Assembly: GCF_000224415.1 (NCBI RefSeq) | Contig: NZ_AFXQ01000011.1 | Coordinates: 1-64,000, forward strand | From: Citricoccus sp. CH26A | GTDB taxonomy: Bacteria > Actinomycetota > Actinomycetes > Actinomycetales > Micrococcaceae | DNA length: 64,000 nucleotides | Direction: 5' to 3' | Part shown: positions 27,149 through 36,149 of the stretch, piece by piece | How positions within the stretch are numbered: position 1 is the stretch's first letter | Layout of the letters: every line of letters starts with the position of its first letter | The notes under the pieces: generated by a model | What the model was told of the DNA's origin: nothing | Seen by the model: the letters and a program-made list of their open reading frames with translations, nothing else | Databases searched by the model: none | Made by a program: the position numbers and the translations under genes

Positions 27149-27943
27149 ATGACCCTGGACAAGACTGTGGCCTCGGCAGCCGAGGCCGTCGCCGACATCC
27201 CGGACGGCGCCTCGCTCGCCGTGGGCGGCTTCGGCCTGTCCGGCAACCCGATCCAGCTGATCGAGGCCCTGCTGGAGCAGGGTGCCGGTGACCTGTCGAT
27301 CGTGTCGAACAACTGCGGCGTGGACGGCTGGGGCCTGGGCATCCTGCTCGGCGCCGGCCGGATCTCCAAGATGACCTCCTCCTACGTGGGGGAGAACAAG
27401 GAGTTCGCCCGCCAGTACCTGGAGGGCGAGCTGGAGGTCGAGCTGGTGCCGCAGGGGACCCTGGCGGAGAAGCTGCGGGCCGGGGGAGCGGGGATCCCCG
27501 CCTTCTTCACCCGTTCCGGGGTCGGCACCCAGGTCGCCGAGGGCGGCCTGCCGATGAAGTACAACCCCGACGGCACCGTGGCGAAGTCCTCCGATCCCAA
27601 GGACATCCGGACCTTCGACCTGGGCGGCACGGGGGAGAAGCAGTACGCCCTGGAGGAGTCGATCGTCACCGACTACGCGCTGGTCCACGCCGCCGTCGGC
27701 GACCGGCACGGCAACCTCGTGTTCAACAAGGCCACGCGGCAATTCGCCCCGCCGGCGGCGATGTCCGGCAAGGTCTGCATCGCCCAGGTCGAACGCCTGG
27801 TCGAGCCCGGGGAGATCGACCCCGACCAGGTCCACCTGCCCGGGGTGTACGTGCACCGGGTCGTGGAGGTCGGCCAGGACATCGAGAAGCGAATCGAGAA
27901 GCGGACCGTGCGGACCGCCTCCACGACGGACAAGGACGCCTGA
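27149..27943 (+). CDS. scoA: 3-oxoacid CoA-transferase subunit A
   Basis: A 264-residue alpha subunit. Class I CoA-transferase features are [16 protein letters not shown] near residue 26, [11 protein letters not shown], and [11 protein letters not shown]. With ScoB it moves CoA from succinyl-CoA to acetoacetate. AGAAGGAGA precedes ATG 27149. scoB begins in the stop codon (TGATG), as expected for two subunits made together. Confidence 0.93.
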   Translation: MTLDKTVASAAEAVADIPDGASLAVGGFGLSGNPIQLIEALLEQGAGDLSIVSNNCGVDGWGLGILLGAGRISKMTSSYVGENKEFARQYLEGELEVELVPQGTLAEKLRAGGAGIPAFFTRSGVGTQVAEGGLPMKYNPDGTVAKSSDPKDIRTFDLGGTGEKQYALEESIVTDYALVHAAVGDRHGNLVFNKATRQFAPPAAMSGKVCIAQVERLVEPGEIDPDQVHLPGVYVHRVVEVGQDIEKRIEKRTVRTASTTDKDA

Positions 27944-28614
27944 TGAGCACCGAACAGAGCACCCAGACCCGGCTGCAGGGCTGGACCCGTGACCAGATGG
28001 CCGCCCGGGCCGCCCAGGAACTGCCCGACGGGGCCTACGTGAACCTGGGCATCGGCATGCCGACCCTGATCCCCAACCACATCCCGGACGGCCGCACCGT
28101 CGTCCTCCAGTCCGAGAACGGGATCCTCGGCGTGGGGCCCTACCCCGCGGAGGACCAGGTGGACCCGGACCTGATCAACGCCGGCAAGGAGACCGTCACC
28201 GTGAACCCGGGGGCCTCGTTCTTCGACTCCGCCACGTCGTTCGGGATGATCCGCGGCGGCAAGATCGACGTGGCCGTCCTCGGCGGGATGCAGGTCGCCC
28301 AGAACGGCGACCTGGCCAACTGGATGGTGCCGGGCAAGATGGTCAAGGGCATGGGCGGGGCCATGGACCTGGTCCACGGCGCCGGCAAGGTCATCGTGCT
28401 GATGGACCACACGGCCAAGGACGGCACCCCGAAGATCCTCGCCGAGTGCGACCTGCCGCTCACCGGCAAGGGCGTGGTCGACCGCATCATCACCGACCTG
28501 GCGGTGATCGACGTGGACAAGACCGGCGAGTTCCCCCGCCTGGTGCTCGTGGAGACCGCCCCCGGCGTCAGCGAGGACCAGGTCCGGCAGTCCACCGGCG
28601 CCGAACTGCACTGA
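27943..28614 (+). CDS. scoB: 3-oxoacid CoA-transferase subunit B
   Basis: A 223-residue beta subunit. The catalytic glutamate is in [11 protein letters not shown] near residue 50. [16 protein letters not shown] precedes it and [19 protein letters not shown] follows, both typical. It completes the acetoacetate-activating transferase. Two strong hairpins follow the stop and close the transcript. Confidence 0.94.
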   Translation: MSTEQSTQTRLQGWTRDQMAARAAQELPDGAYVNLGIGMPTLIPNHIPDGRTVVLQSENGILGVGPYPAEDQVDPDLINAGKETVTVNPGASFFDSATSFGMIRGGKIDVAVLGGMQVAQNGDLANWMVPGKMVKGMGGAMDLVHGAGKVIVLMDHTAKDGTPKILAECDLPLTGKGVVDRIITDLAVIDVDKTGEFPRLVLVETAPGVSEDQVRQSTGAELH

Positions 28615-28621
28615 GCCCCGA

Positions 28622-28657
28622 GCCGCCGTCGGGTCCGGATCCGGTCCCGACGGCGGC
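28622..28657 (+). terminator. Hairpin after scoB (first)
   Basis: A 12-bp perfect inverted repeat (arms 28622-28633 and 28646-28657, GCCGCCGTCGGG and its complement) encloses a 12-nt loop, 8 nt after the scoB stop. There is no U tract, as is common in actinobacteria. Confidence 0.65.
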
Positions 28658-28667
28658 GCACCGGTGC

Positions 28668-28707
28668 CGAACGCCCGGCCACCCCGTGAGGGGTAGCCGG
28701 GCGTTCG
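28668..28707 (+). terminator. Hairpin after scoB (second)
   Basis: Arms 28668-28679 and 28696-28707 (CGAACGCCCGGC and its complement) are perfect, with an inner CCCC/GGGG pairing. It ends in a short T-containing stretch (TTCGTGTGT). It probably acts with the hairpin 10 nt before it. Confidence 0.7.
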
Positions 28708-28959
28708 TGTGTCCGGGGTCCGGAGCCCGGTCGGGTCGCGGCGGGTGTGCAGTGAGACGACCTGAGACTTGATTCAGGAAAGGTTCCCCATGTCCTTGAC
28801 GCCGGTGTGATCCGTCACACATACTCTGAGCACAACCTGAATCGTCTTTCATGTTGAGCCCCCGAGACCCTGTCACGCCCGGGCGATCACCCCCCGCGCG
28901 GGAGCAGCCTCCCGACCATCGAACCACCGCCCCCCTGGTCCTCATGGAAAGGCCCACTC
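28708..28959 (+). promoter_or_regulatory. Promoter region of the Liv-type transporter operon with nested palindromes
   Basis: This gene-free stretch between scoB and the binding-protein gene holds TTGACG (28796-28801) and CATACT (28820-28825), a -35/-10 pair 18 bp apart. The spacer contains the perfect inverted repeat GTGTGATCCGTCACAC (28805-28820). A second inverted pair, GATTCAGG (28771-28778) and CCTGAATC (28836-28843), flanks the promoter 65 bp apart. The nearest candidate repressor is the TetR gene at 35415. The 5' leader after the -10 is about 125 nt and shows no further feature I can name. Confidence 0.6.
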
Positions 28960-30168
28960 GTGAAGAACCCCACCAAGATCATGGCCGCCGGCATCCTCGC
29001 CGCCGGACTGACCCTCACCGCCTGCGCGCCGACGGCCCAGACCGGCGCCGGATCCGAGGACGGCGCCGCCGGGGCACCCGAGAGCGTGGACGTCGGCATC
29101 GTCTACTCCAAGACCGGCCCGCTGGCGGCCTACGGCGAGGAGTACTACGCCGGGCTGCAGGCCGGCATCGACTACGCCACGGACGGCACCGGCAAGGTCG
29201 GCGAGACCGAGATCAACCTGACCTACCACGACGACGGCGGCGATCCGGACAAGGGGGTCTCCATCGCCAAGGAGCTGATCGGCAAGGAGTACAAGATCCT
29301 GGCCGGCACCACCGTCTCGGGCATCGCCCTCAAGCTCGCCGAGCAGGCCGAGCAGAACCAGATCCTCTACATCTCCGGCCCGGCCGCCACGGACGCCGTG
29401 ACCGGCATCAACGACTACACCTTCCGCTCCGGCCGCCAGTCCATCCAGGACGTGGCCACGGCCGGTCAGTTCGTGGACGACCTGAAGGGCTCCAAGGTCC
29501 TCGTCTTCGGCCAGGACAACGCCTTCGGCCAGGGCAACGTCGCCGCGGTCGAGGGCGTCCTGGGCGCCGAGGGCGCCGAGGTCTCGGACATCCTGGTTCC
29601 CGAGGACGTCACCGAGTTCACCCCGTTCGCCCGCCAGATCGTGGACGCCAAGCCGGACCTGGTGTTCGTGGCCTGGGCCGGCGCCAACGCCGGTTCCATG
29701 TGGCAGGCCCTCGAGCAGCAGGGCGCCTTCGAGGCCGCCCCGATCGTCACCGGCCTGGCCAACAAGGCGACCTACGGCGCCTACGGGGCGGCCGGCGAGA
29801 AGATCTCCTTCCTCTCGCACTACTTCCCGGGCGCCGGCCAGAACGAGGTCGAGGACTTCATGATGGAGCACGTCGAGGAGCAGGTTGCCGAACCGGACCT
29901 GTTCACCCCGGACGGCTTCGTGGCCGGGCAGATGATCGTCCAGGCCATCGAGGAGGGCGGCGGCACCGACGTCGAGTCGATGGTGACCTCGCTCGAGGGC
30001 TGGGAGTTCGAGGGGCCGAAGGGCACCACCACGGTGCGGGCGGACGACCACGCCCTGGTCCAGGACATGTACCAGGCCAAGCTCGTCCAGAAGGGCTCGG
30101 AGTGGACTCCGGAGCTGGTCGAGACCGTCGGGGCGGCCGACGCCGCCCCGCCGACCGCCGCGAAGTGA
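28960..30168 (+). CDS. livK: Branched-chain-type ABC transporter substrate-binding lipoprotein
   Basis: A 402-residue periplasmic-binding-fold protein (family 4, Leu/Ile/Val type) starting at GTG. The lipobox LTAC places the lipidated cysteine at residue 22. VDVGIVYSKTGPLAAYGEEYYAGLQAGIDYA is the usual N-terminal ligand region. Relatives bind amino acids, amides, urea or aromatic and short-chain acids. The adjacent acyl-CoA synthetase suggests a carboxylic acid rather than an amino acid here. It is first of the transporter genes. Confidence 0.9.
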   Translation: MKNPTKIMAAGILAAGLTLTACAPTAQTGAGSEDGAAGAPESVDVGIVYSKTGPLAAYGEEYYAGLQAGIDYATDGTGKVGETEINLTYHDDGGDPDKGVSIAKELIGKEYKILAGTTVSGIALKLAEQAEQNQILYISGPAATDAVTGINDYTFRSGRQSIQDVATAGQFVDDLKGSKVLVFGQDNAFGQGNVAAVEGVLGAEGAEVSDILVPEDVTEFTPFARQIVDAKPDLVFVAWAGANAGSMWQALEQQGAFEAAPIVTGLANKATYGAYGAAGEKISFLSHYFPGAGQNEVEDFMMEHVEEQVAEPDLFTPDGFVAGQMIVQAIEEGGGTDVESMVTSLEGWEFEGPKGTTTVRADDHALVQDMYQAKLVQKGSEWTPELVETVGAADAAPPTAAK

Positions 30169-30216
30169 CCTGAACACCCCGACCCTCTCCCGCAGATCCT
30201 GCCCGAAAGGACCATC

Positions 30217-30987
30217 ATGACCACCCAGACCCCTGCCCTGAGGTTCCAGGGCATCGGCCTGCACATCGGCGGAGCGCGCATCCTCCAGGACATCGACCTG
30301 GAGGTCGCGCCCGGGGAGATGGTCGGGGTGATCGGCCCCAACGGGGCCGGCAAGACCACCCTGTTCAACCTGGTGTCCGGGCTGATGCGACCCACCGAGG
30401 GAAGCATCACCATGAACGGCAGGGACATCACGCACCTGCCGGTCGACCGGCGGGCGAAGGCCGGACTGGGGCGCACGTTCCAGACGTCCTCGCTGTTCCC
30501 GGGCCTGTCCGTGCTGGAGAACGTCCGCCTGGCCGCCCAGGCCCAGCAGGGCGGATCGCTGTCCCTGCTGCACTTCCCGCGCCGGGGGGACGCGGCCACC
30601 ACCCGGGCCACCGAGTGCCTGGAACGGGTCGGCCTGCAGCACCGGACGGACGCCACGGCCGGGGGGCTCTCCCACGGGGACAAGCGCAAGGTGGAGATCG
30701 CCATGCTGCTCGCCACCGATCCCGAGCTCATCCTGCTGGACGAGCCCATGGCCGGCGTCGGGTCCGGGGACGTGCCGGGCCTCATGGAGATCATCCGCAC
30801 TATCCACCGGGAGTCCGGCCGCACCCTGATGATGGTCGAACACCACATGGAGGTCGTGCTCGGCCTCGTGGACCGGGTGGCGGTGATGCACCAGGGCTCG
30901 CTGCTGGCCGTGGACCAGCCGGAGCAGATCATGGCCAACGCGGAGGTCCAGGCGGCCTACCTCGGTGAGATGGGACAGGTGGCCTGA
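30217..30987 (+). CDS. livG: ABC transporter ATP-binding protein, LivG type
   Basis: A 256-residue ATPase: Walker A GPNGAGKTTLFN near residue 43, the altered signature LSHGDKRKVEIA, and Walker B LILLDEPMAGV. LGRTFQTSSLFPGLSVLENV is characteristic of the LivG subgroup. The next gene begins 4 nt after its stop. It energises import through LivH/LivM together with LivF. Confidence 0.92.
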   Translation: MTTQTPALRFQGIGLHIGGARILQDIDLEVAPGEMVGVIGPNGAGKTTLFNLVSGLMRPTEGSITMNGRDITHLPVDRRAKAGLGRTFQTSSLFPGLSVLENVRLAAQAQQGGSLSLLHFPRRGDAATTRATECLERVGLQHRTDATAGGLSHGDKRKVEIAMLLATDPELILLDEPMAGVGSGDVPGLMEIIRTIHRESGRTLMMVEHHMEVVLGLVDRVAVMHQGSLLAVDQPEQIMANAEVQAAYLGEMGQVA

Positions 30988-30990
30988 GCC

Positions 30991-31767
30991 ATGGGCACCA
31001 CAGCGCAGCGCACCCCGGTGCCCGTGCCGGCGGGCGGCACCGATCCCGCCCCCGTCCTGTCCGTCAGGAACCTGAAGGCCTCCATCGGCGGCCAGCAGGT
31101 CGTGGAGGACGTCACCTTCTCCGTGCCGGCGACCGGCATCACCGCCCTGCTCGGGCGCAACGGCGTCGGCAAGACCTCGTCCATCAAGGCCATCCTCGGC
31201 CTGATCCAGCGGGACGCGGGAACGGTGGACCTCGAGGGCCAGCCCATCCAGGCCCTGCCCACCCACCGGATCGTCCAGCGCGGCGTCGGCTACGTCCCGG
31301 AGGACCGTGAGGTCTTCGCCGGGCTGAGCGTGGCCGAGAACCTGAGACTGTCGGAACGCGACGACCACCCCCGGCGGGAGCTCGTGGAGGCCCTGTTCCC
31401 GGACCTGGTCAAGAGAGCGCAGCAGGCCGCCGGTTCCCTGTCCGGGGGGCAGCAGCAGATGGTCTCCCTTGCCCGGGCGCTGATGAACGAGAACCGCGTG
31501 CTGCTCGTGGACGAGCCCACCAAGGGCCTGGCCCCCAAGATCGTCGGCGAGGTCGCCGACGCGCTCGAGGAGGCCGCCAAGACCGTGCCGATCCTGCTCG
31601 TCGAGCAGAACCTGGCGGTCGTCCGCCAGCTCGCCGGCGGGGCCATCGTGCTCTCGGACGGCCGCGTGGTCCACACCACGGAGTCCGCCACGTCGTTCCT
31701 CGACGACGACATCCTCGTCACCCGCCACCTCGGCGTGGGCACGGGGCCAGCACACGAAGGAGCCTGA
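30991..31767 (+). CDS. livF: ABC transporter ATP-binding protein, LivF type
   Basis: A 258-residue ATPase: Walker A GRNGVGKTSSIKAI near residue 53, signature LSGGQQQMVSLARAL, Walker B VLLVDEPTKGLAP. GVGYVPEDREVFAGLSVAENL is the LivF pattern. It has a 20-residue Ala/Pro-rich N-terminus before the domain. It is the second ATPase of the importer. Confidence 0.92.
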   Translation: MGTTAQRTPVPVPAGGTDPAPVLSVRNLKASIGGQQVVEDVTFSVPATGITALLGRNGVGKTSSIKAILGLIQRDAGTVDLEGQPIQALPTHRIVQRGVGYVPEDREVFAGLSVAENLRLSERDDHPRRELVEALFPDLVKRAQQAAGSLSGGQQQMVSLARALMNENRVLLVDEPTKGLAPKIVGEVADALEEAAKTVPILLVEQNLAVVRQLAGGAIVLSDGRVVHTTESATSFLDDDILVTRHLGVGTGPAHEGA

Positions 31768-31770
31768 CCC

Positions 31771-32652
31771 ATGGACACCATCCTCCTCTTGCTGGTCACC
31801 GGAATCGGCCTCGGCGCCGTCTACTTCCTGGTGGCCTCCGGACTGTCCCTGATCTACGGACTGATGGGCGTGCTGAACTTCGCCCACGGCGCGTTCCTCA
31901 CCCTCGGCGCCCTCATCGGCTGGGAGACCGCGCGGGTCATGGGGGCAGACTCCTGGGGCGGCTTCGCGCTGTCCCTGCTCGTCGGCTGCCTCGTCGGCGC
32001 GCTGCTGGCCGCGCTGACGGAGTTCGTCCTCATCCGCCCGCTGTACGAACGGCACATCGAACAGGTCCTGGTCACGGTCGGACTGAACCTCGCGGCCATC
32101 GCGCTGTTCGAGGGCATCTGGGGCACCGATCCCGTCTTCATCCAGGGCCCCACCTGGATGGGCATGACCACCAACATCCTGGGGGCCCAGGTCCCCAACC
32201 ACCTGTTCATCACCATCCTCATCGCCGGACTGGTGCTGGCCGGCATGGTGCTGTTCCTGAAGAGGACCCGTTACGGCATGATCATCCGTGCCGGCGTGGA
32301 GAATCGCTCCATGGTCACGGCCTTGGGCATCGACGTCCGACGGGCGTTCACCCTGGTCTTCACCATCGGTGGCGCCGCGGCCGGGATCGGTGGCGTCCTG
32401 GCCAGCCACTACTTCGGCTACGTCTCACCCCTGCTGGGCGGATCGCTGCTGATCTTCGCCTTCATCGTCACCGTCATCGGTGGCCTCGGCTCCCTGGCCG
32501 GTGCGGCGGTCGCCTCCGTGCTCGTCGGGGTGCTGCAACAGTTCGCCAACTACTTCTGGAGCATCGGCGACTTCGTGGTCGTCATCCTGCTGGCCGTCGT
32601 ACTGCTGACCAGGCCCTCCGGACTCATGGGACGAAAGGTGGCCACCGCATGA
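31771..32652 (+). CDS. livH: Branched-chain-type ABC permease, LivH type
   Basis: A 293-residue membrane protein with about eight helices. SLIYGLMGVLNFAHGAFLTLGA near residue 30 is the conserved LivH entry region, and GIDVRRAFTLVFTIGGAAAGIGGVL the cytoplasmic coupling segment. It overlaps livM by ATGA at its stop. It forms the channel with LivM. Confidence 0.92.
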   Translation: MDTILLLLVTGIGLGAVYFLVASGLSLIYGLMGVLNFAHGAFLTLGALIGWETARVMGADSWGGFALSLLVGCLVGALLAALTEFVLIRPLYERHIEQVLVTVGLNLAAIALFEGIWGTDPVFIQGPTWMGMTTNILGAQVPNHLFITILIAGLVLAGMVLFLKRTRYGMIIRAGVENRSMVTALGIDVRRAFTLVFTIGGAAAGIGGVLASHYFGYVSPLLGGSLLIFAFIVTVIGGLGSLAGAAVASVLVGVLQQFANYFWSIGDFVVVILLAVVLLTRPSGLMGRKVATA

Positions 32653-33863
32653 GCGCCTCCACGGAAGAACTCGAGGACCAGCACGGCGGCCGCGGGGGCC
32701 GGGAGGGGTCCTCCGCCACGGACCGGCTCAAGGCCTCCCTCACCCCGCCCCCGACACCGGGCCCCTCCGGCCCCGGCCGGTCCCCGACCCGCCGTCGGCT
32801 CATCGGCGGCGTCGCCGCGGTCGCCGGGGTCGTGGCCCTGGCCCTGTTGCCGCTGCTGAACGTCCAGCTCCCCGGCATCCTCCCCACCGCCACCTACCAG
32901 CCGGGTGCCCTGCAGCTGATGGCGCTGTGCCTGCTGATGGGCGCGGCGGCCCTGACGTACCACCTGCTGATCGGCGTGGCCGGGCTGCTGTCCTTCGGGC
33001 ACGCCCTGTACGTCGGCGCCGGGGCCTACGTCCTGGGCATCCTGCTCGAACGCACCGGCATGGGACTGATCCCGGCGATGCTCCTGACGCTGCTCGTGGT
33101 GGTCATCCTGGCCAACGTCACCGGTGCGGTGGCCCTGCGGGTCAGCGGCATCCCGTTCGCCATGGTCACCCTGGCATTCGCCCAGGCCGGCTCGGTGCTG
33201 GTGCGGCGCAACCCGGACGGCGCCACCGGGGGCGAGGAGGGGCTGAGCCTGAACACGGAACAGGTCCCCGCCTTCCTGGTCGGGGTGTCCAACACGCGGA
33301 ACCTGTACTGGCTCTCCCTGGCCGTGCTGATCATCGTCTTCGCCATCGTCAGCTGGATCCAGAACTCGCGGGCCGGCCACCTCGCCGAGGCCGTGCGCGA
33401 GAACGAGAACCGCGTCCGGGTGCTGGGACTGAAGCCCTACCTGGCCAAGCTGCTGATCTTCGTGGTGGGCGGCACCCTGGCCGGCTGCGTCGGCATGGTG
33501 CACCTGTTGCTGCAGTCCGGTGCCGTCCCGAGGACCGTCTCGGCGGACTTCACCATCACGCTGCTCGTCATGGTGGTCCTCGGCGGCGTCGGGTCCCGGT
33601 GGGGCGCCGTGGTGGGCGGGGTGCTCTACACGCTGCTCGACCAGCGGCTCACGGTGCTCGCCCAGTCCGAGGCCATCCAGTCGATGCCGGCCCTGCTGAG
33701 GGTGCCGCTGTCCGAGCCGCTGTTCCTGCTGGGCACGCTGTTCGTCCTGGTGGTGCTGTTCATGCCGGGTGGCCTGGCCGGGTTCGTCCGGCGGCTCTCG
33801 GCCCGCTCCGGATCGGGCCGGCCGGGCAAGGACCCCGTCACGGTCCTGGAGCAGGCCGAATGA
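32649..33863 (+). CDS. livM: Branched-chain-type ABC permease, LivM type
   Basis: A 404-residue permease. The first 50 residues are hydrophilic (SASTEELEDQHGGRGGREGS), then about ten helices follow. LLIGVAGLLSFGHALYVGAGAYV is the LivM signature and AVRENENRVRVLGLKPYLAKLLIFVVGG the coupling region. The end overlaps the acyl-CoA synthetase start (ATGA). Confidence 0.91.
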   Translation: MSASTEELEDQHGGRGGREGSSATDRLKASLTPPPTPGPSGPGRSPTRRRLIGGVAAVAGVVALALLPLLNVQLPGILPTATYQPGALQLMALCLLMGAAALTYHLLIGVAGLLSFGHALYVGAGAYVLGILLERTGMGLIPAMLLTLLVVVILANVTGAVALRVSGIPFAMVTLAFAQAGSVLVRRNPDGATGGEEGLSLNTEQVPAFLVGVSNTRNLYWLSLAVLIIVFAIVSWIQNSRAGHLAEAVRENENRVRVLGLKPYLAKLLIFVVGGTLAGCVGMVHLLLQSGAVPRTVSADFTITLLVMVVLGGVGSRWGAVVGGVLYTLLDQRLTVLAQSEAIQSMPALLRVPLSEPLFLLGTLFVLVVLFMPGGLAGFVRRLSARSGSGRPGKDPVTVLEQAE

Positions 33864-35425
33864 ACGCCGCGCTGCACACCCTGGGCCGGTGGACGACCGA
33901 CCGCGCCGTCGCCACTCCCGGCCGCATCGCCATCCTCGACGCCGGGGTGGCCCTGACCTACCGGGAGCTCGAGGACCGCGCGACCCGACTGGCGGGAGGA
34001 CTCGTCGCCGCCGGCTACCGGCCGGGGGAGCGCGTCGCCACCCTCTCCGGCAACAGCTCGGACCACGTGGTGCTGTTCTTCGCCTGCGCGAAGTCCGGCC
34101 TGGTCCTCACCCCGCTGTCCTGGCGCCTGCGGCCCGCCGAGGTGGCCGTCCAGCTGGAGACCGCGGATCCCGCCCTGCTCGTGGTGGGGGAGGAATTCGG
34201 TTCGCTGGCCGCCGAGGCCTGCGCCCTGCTGCCGATGCCCCCGTCCCGAGTGCGCCCGGGGCGGTCCGGTATCGAGGAGGAGGTTCCGGCCCCGCACCGG
34301 CGCGGGACGGACCGGGGCTACCGGGCGGAGGAACGGGCGCCCGGTAGCCCCGTGCAGGACGACGACCCGGTGCTGATGCCCTTCACGTCCGGGACCGAGG
34401 GAGCCTCGAAGGCGGTGGTGCTGACCCACGCCAACTGCTTCTGGAACAACCTGGCGCTGTCCCGCACCCTCGAGATCACCTCCTCCGACGTGGTGCTGGC
34501 CGTCCTGCCCCAGTTCCACACCGGGGGCTGGAACATCCAGCCCCTGCTGGCCTGGTGGTCCGGTGCCACGGTGGTCATGGAACGGACCTTCGACGCCGGA
34601 CGGGTCCTCTCCCTGATCGAGGGCCGCTCCATCACCACGCTGATGGCGGTCCCCGCGCAGTACCTCATGCTCGCCGAGCACCCGCGGTTCGCCACCACGG
34701 ACCTGTCCAGCCTCCGGCTGGCCGTGGTCGGCGGGGCGTCCATGCCACCGGCCCTGATGCGGGCCTGGCACGCGCGCGACGTGCCGCTGGTCCAGGGCTA
34801 CGGGCTGACCGAGGCGGGTCCCAACGTGCTCTCCCTGCCGGCCGAGGACGCGCGCGAGAAGGTGGGCTGGATGGGACGGCCCTACCCCCACGTCGAGGTC
34901 GCCGTCGCGGACCCGGTCACCGGCCGGCTGCTCGAGGGCCCCGCCACCGGGGAACTGCTGGTGGGCGGCCCGAGCGTCTTCGCCGGCTACTTCCGTGATC
35001 CGGAGGCCACCGCCCGGGCCCTGACCGGCGGTTGGCTGCACACCGGGGACCTGGTGGAGCGAGACGCCGAGGGGTACTTCCGCATCGTGGACCGTCTCAA
35101 GGACATCTTCGTCTCCGGCGGGGAGAACGTGGTCCCCGCCGAGGTGGAACAGGTCCTCACCGCCCATCCGGCGGTGGCCGCCGCCGCCGTCGTCGGAACT
35201 CCGCACGAGCGCTGGGGGGAGACCGGGCACGCCTTCGTGGTCCGCCGCTCCGGAGTGCCCGTGGACGAGACTGAACTACGCGAGCACTGCGCACGGCTGC
35301 TGGCCGGGTACAAGCAGCCCACCCACTACACCTTCGTCCCGGACCTGCCCCGGACGGGCCTGGAGAAGATCGCCCGGGGCCGACTGCGGCCCCCGGCCCG
35401 GGAAAGGACTCACCATGGCCATTGA
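33860..35425 (+). CDS. AMP-binding acyl-CoA synthetase
   Basis: A 521-residue ANL-family ligase that would activate a carboxylic acid to its CoA ester with ATP. The P-loop is MPFTSGTEGASKAVVLTH near residue 170; QGYGLTEAGP, GWLHTGDLVERDAEGYFRIVDR and KDIFVSGGENVVPAEVE are all present. The A10 segment reads GLEKIARGRLR, with Arg where family members usually have the catalytic Lys. It is coupled to the transporter (ATGA overlap) and to the tetR gene (11-bp overlap), so its substrate is probably the imported acid. Confidence 0.9.
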   Translation: MNAALHTLGRWTTDRAVATPGRIAILDAGVALTYRELEDRATRLAGGLVAAGYRPGERVATLSGNSSDHVVLFFACAKSGLVLTPLSWRLRPAEVAVQLETADPALLVVGEEFGSLAAEACALLPMPPSRVRPGRSGIEEEVPAPHRRGTDRGYRAEERAPGSPVQDDDPVLMPFTSGTEGASKAVVLTHANCFWNNLALSRTLEITSSDVVLAVLPQFHTGGWNIQPLLAWWSGATVVMERTFDAGRVLSLIEGRSITTLMAVPAQYLMLAEHPRFATTDLSSLRLAVVGGASMPPALMRAWHARDVPLVQGYGLTEAGPNVLSLPAEDAREKVGWMGRPYPHVEVAVADPVTGRLLEGPATGELLVGGPSVFAGYFRDPEATARALTGGWLHTGDLVERDAEGYFRIVDRLKDIFVSGGENVVPAEVEQVLTAHPAVAAAAVVGTPHERWGETGHAFVVRRSGVPVDETELREHCARLLAGYKQPTHYTFVPDLPRTGLEKIARGRLRPPARERTHHGH

Positions 35426-36149
35426 ACCGCTGCATCCGGACAAGGACACGCCCGGCGGCGAGGAGGTGCCCACCACCACCAAGGGCACCGTGCTCACCGC
35501 ACGGGGGCTGCGTACCCGCAGGAGACTGCTGGACGCAGCCGAGAAGGTCTTCGCGGAGCTGGGATATCCGGCGGCCTCGATCGTGAAGATCACCGAGGAG
35601 GCGGGCTGCGGCCTGGGGACCTTCTACCTCTACTTCGAGGGCAAGCAGGAGATCTTCAACGAGGTCGTGATGGACCTCAACCGGCGGGTGCGGCGTGCCA
35701 TGACCGATGCCGCCCTGGCGGAGGCCGACGCCGGACGCATCGCCTCCGAACGCGCGGGCTTCCGGGCGTTCTTCCGCTTCACCGCCGAACACCCGGCCCT
35801 GTACCGGATCATCCGGCAGGCCGAGTTCGCCTCACCGGACGCGCTGCGGCTGCACTACTCCCGCATCGTGGACGGCTACGCCCAGGGCATCGAGCAGGGC
35901 CAGCGGTCCGGTGAGGTGCACCGCATGGACCCGGAGGTGGTCGCCTGGGCCCTGATGGGCATCGGCGAGATCATCGGCATGCGCTGGGTGCTCTGGCCAC
36001 AGGACCAGGACGGCGCCACGCGTGAGGGCACGGGGGACGTCCCCGACCACGTCTTCGACACCATGATGGAGTTCATCGAGCGGGCGCTGGCGCCCGGGAC
36101 GATGGACCGGGAAGGAACGGACCATGTCCGAGACACCACTGGCCGCTGA
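35415..36149 (+). CDS. TetR-family transcriptional regulator
   Basis: A 244-residue regulator. The helix-turn-helix is at about 38-85: RRRLLDAAEKVFAELGYPAAS, then ITEEAGCGLGTFYLYFEGKQEIF. A ligand-binding helical domain follows (FFRFTAEHPALYRIIRQAEFASPDALR). ATG 35415 lies within the end of the synthetase gene and is preceded by GGGAAAGGA. It probably represses the transporter-synthetase operon through the palindrome at 28805-28820; that is inference. Confidence 0.88.
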   Translation: MAIEPLHPDKDTPGGEEVPTTTKGTVLTARGLRTRRRLLDAAEKVFAELGYPAASIVKITEEAGCGLGTFYLYFEGKQEIFNEVVMDLNRRVRRAMTDAALAEADAGRIASERAGFRAFFRFTAEHPALYRIIRQAEFASPDALRLHYSRIVDGYAQGIEQGQRSGEVHRMDPEVVAWALMGIGEIIGMRWVLWPQDQDGATREGTGDVPDHVFDTMMEFIERALAPGTMDREGTDHVRDTTGR

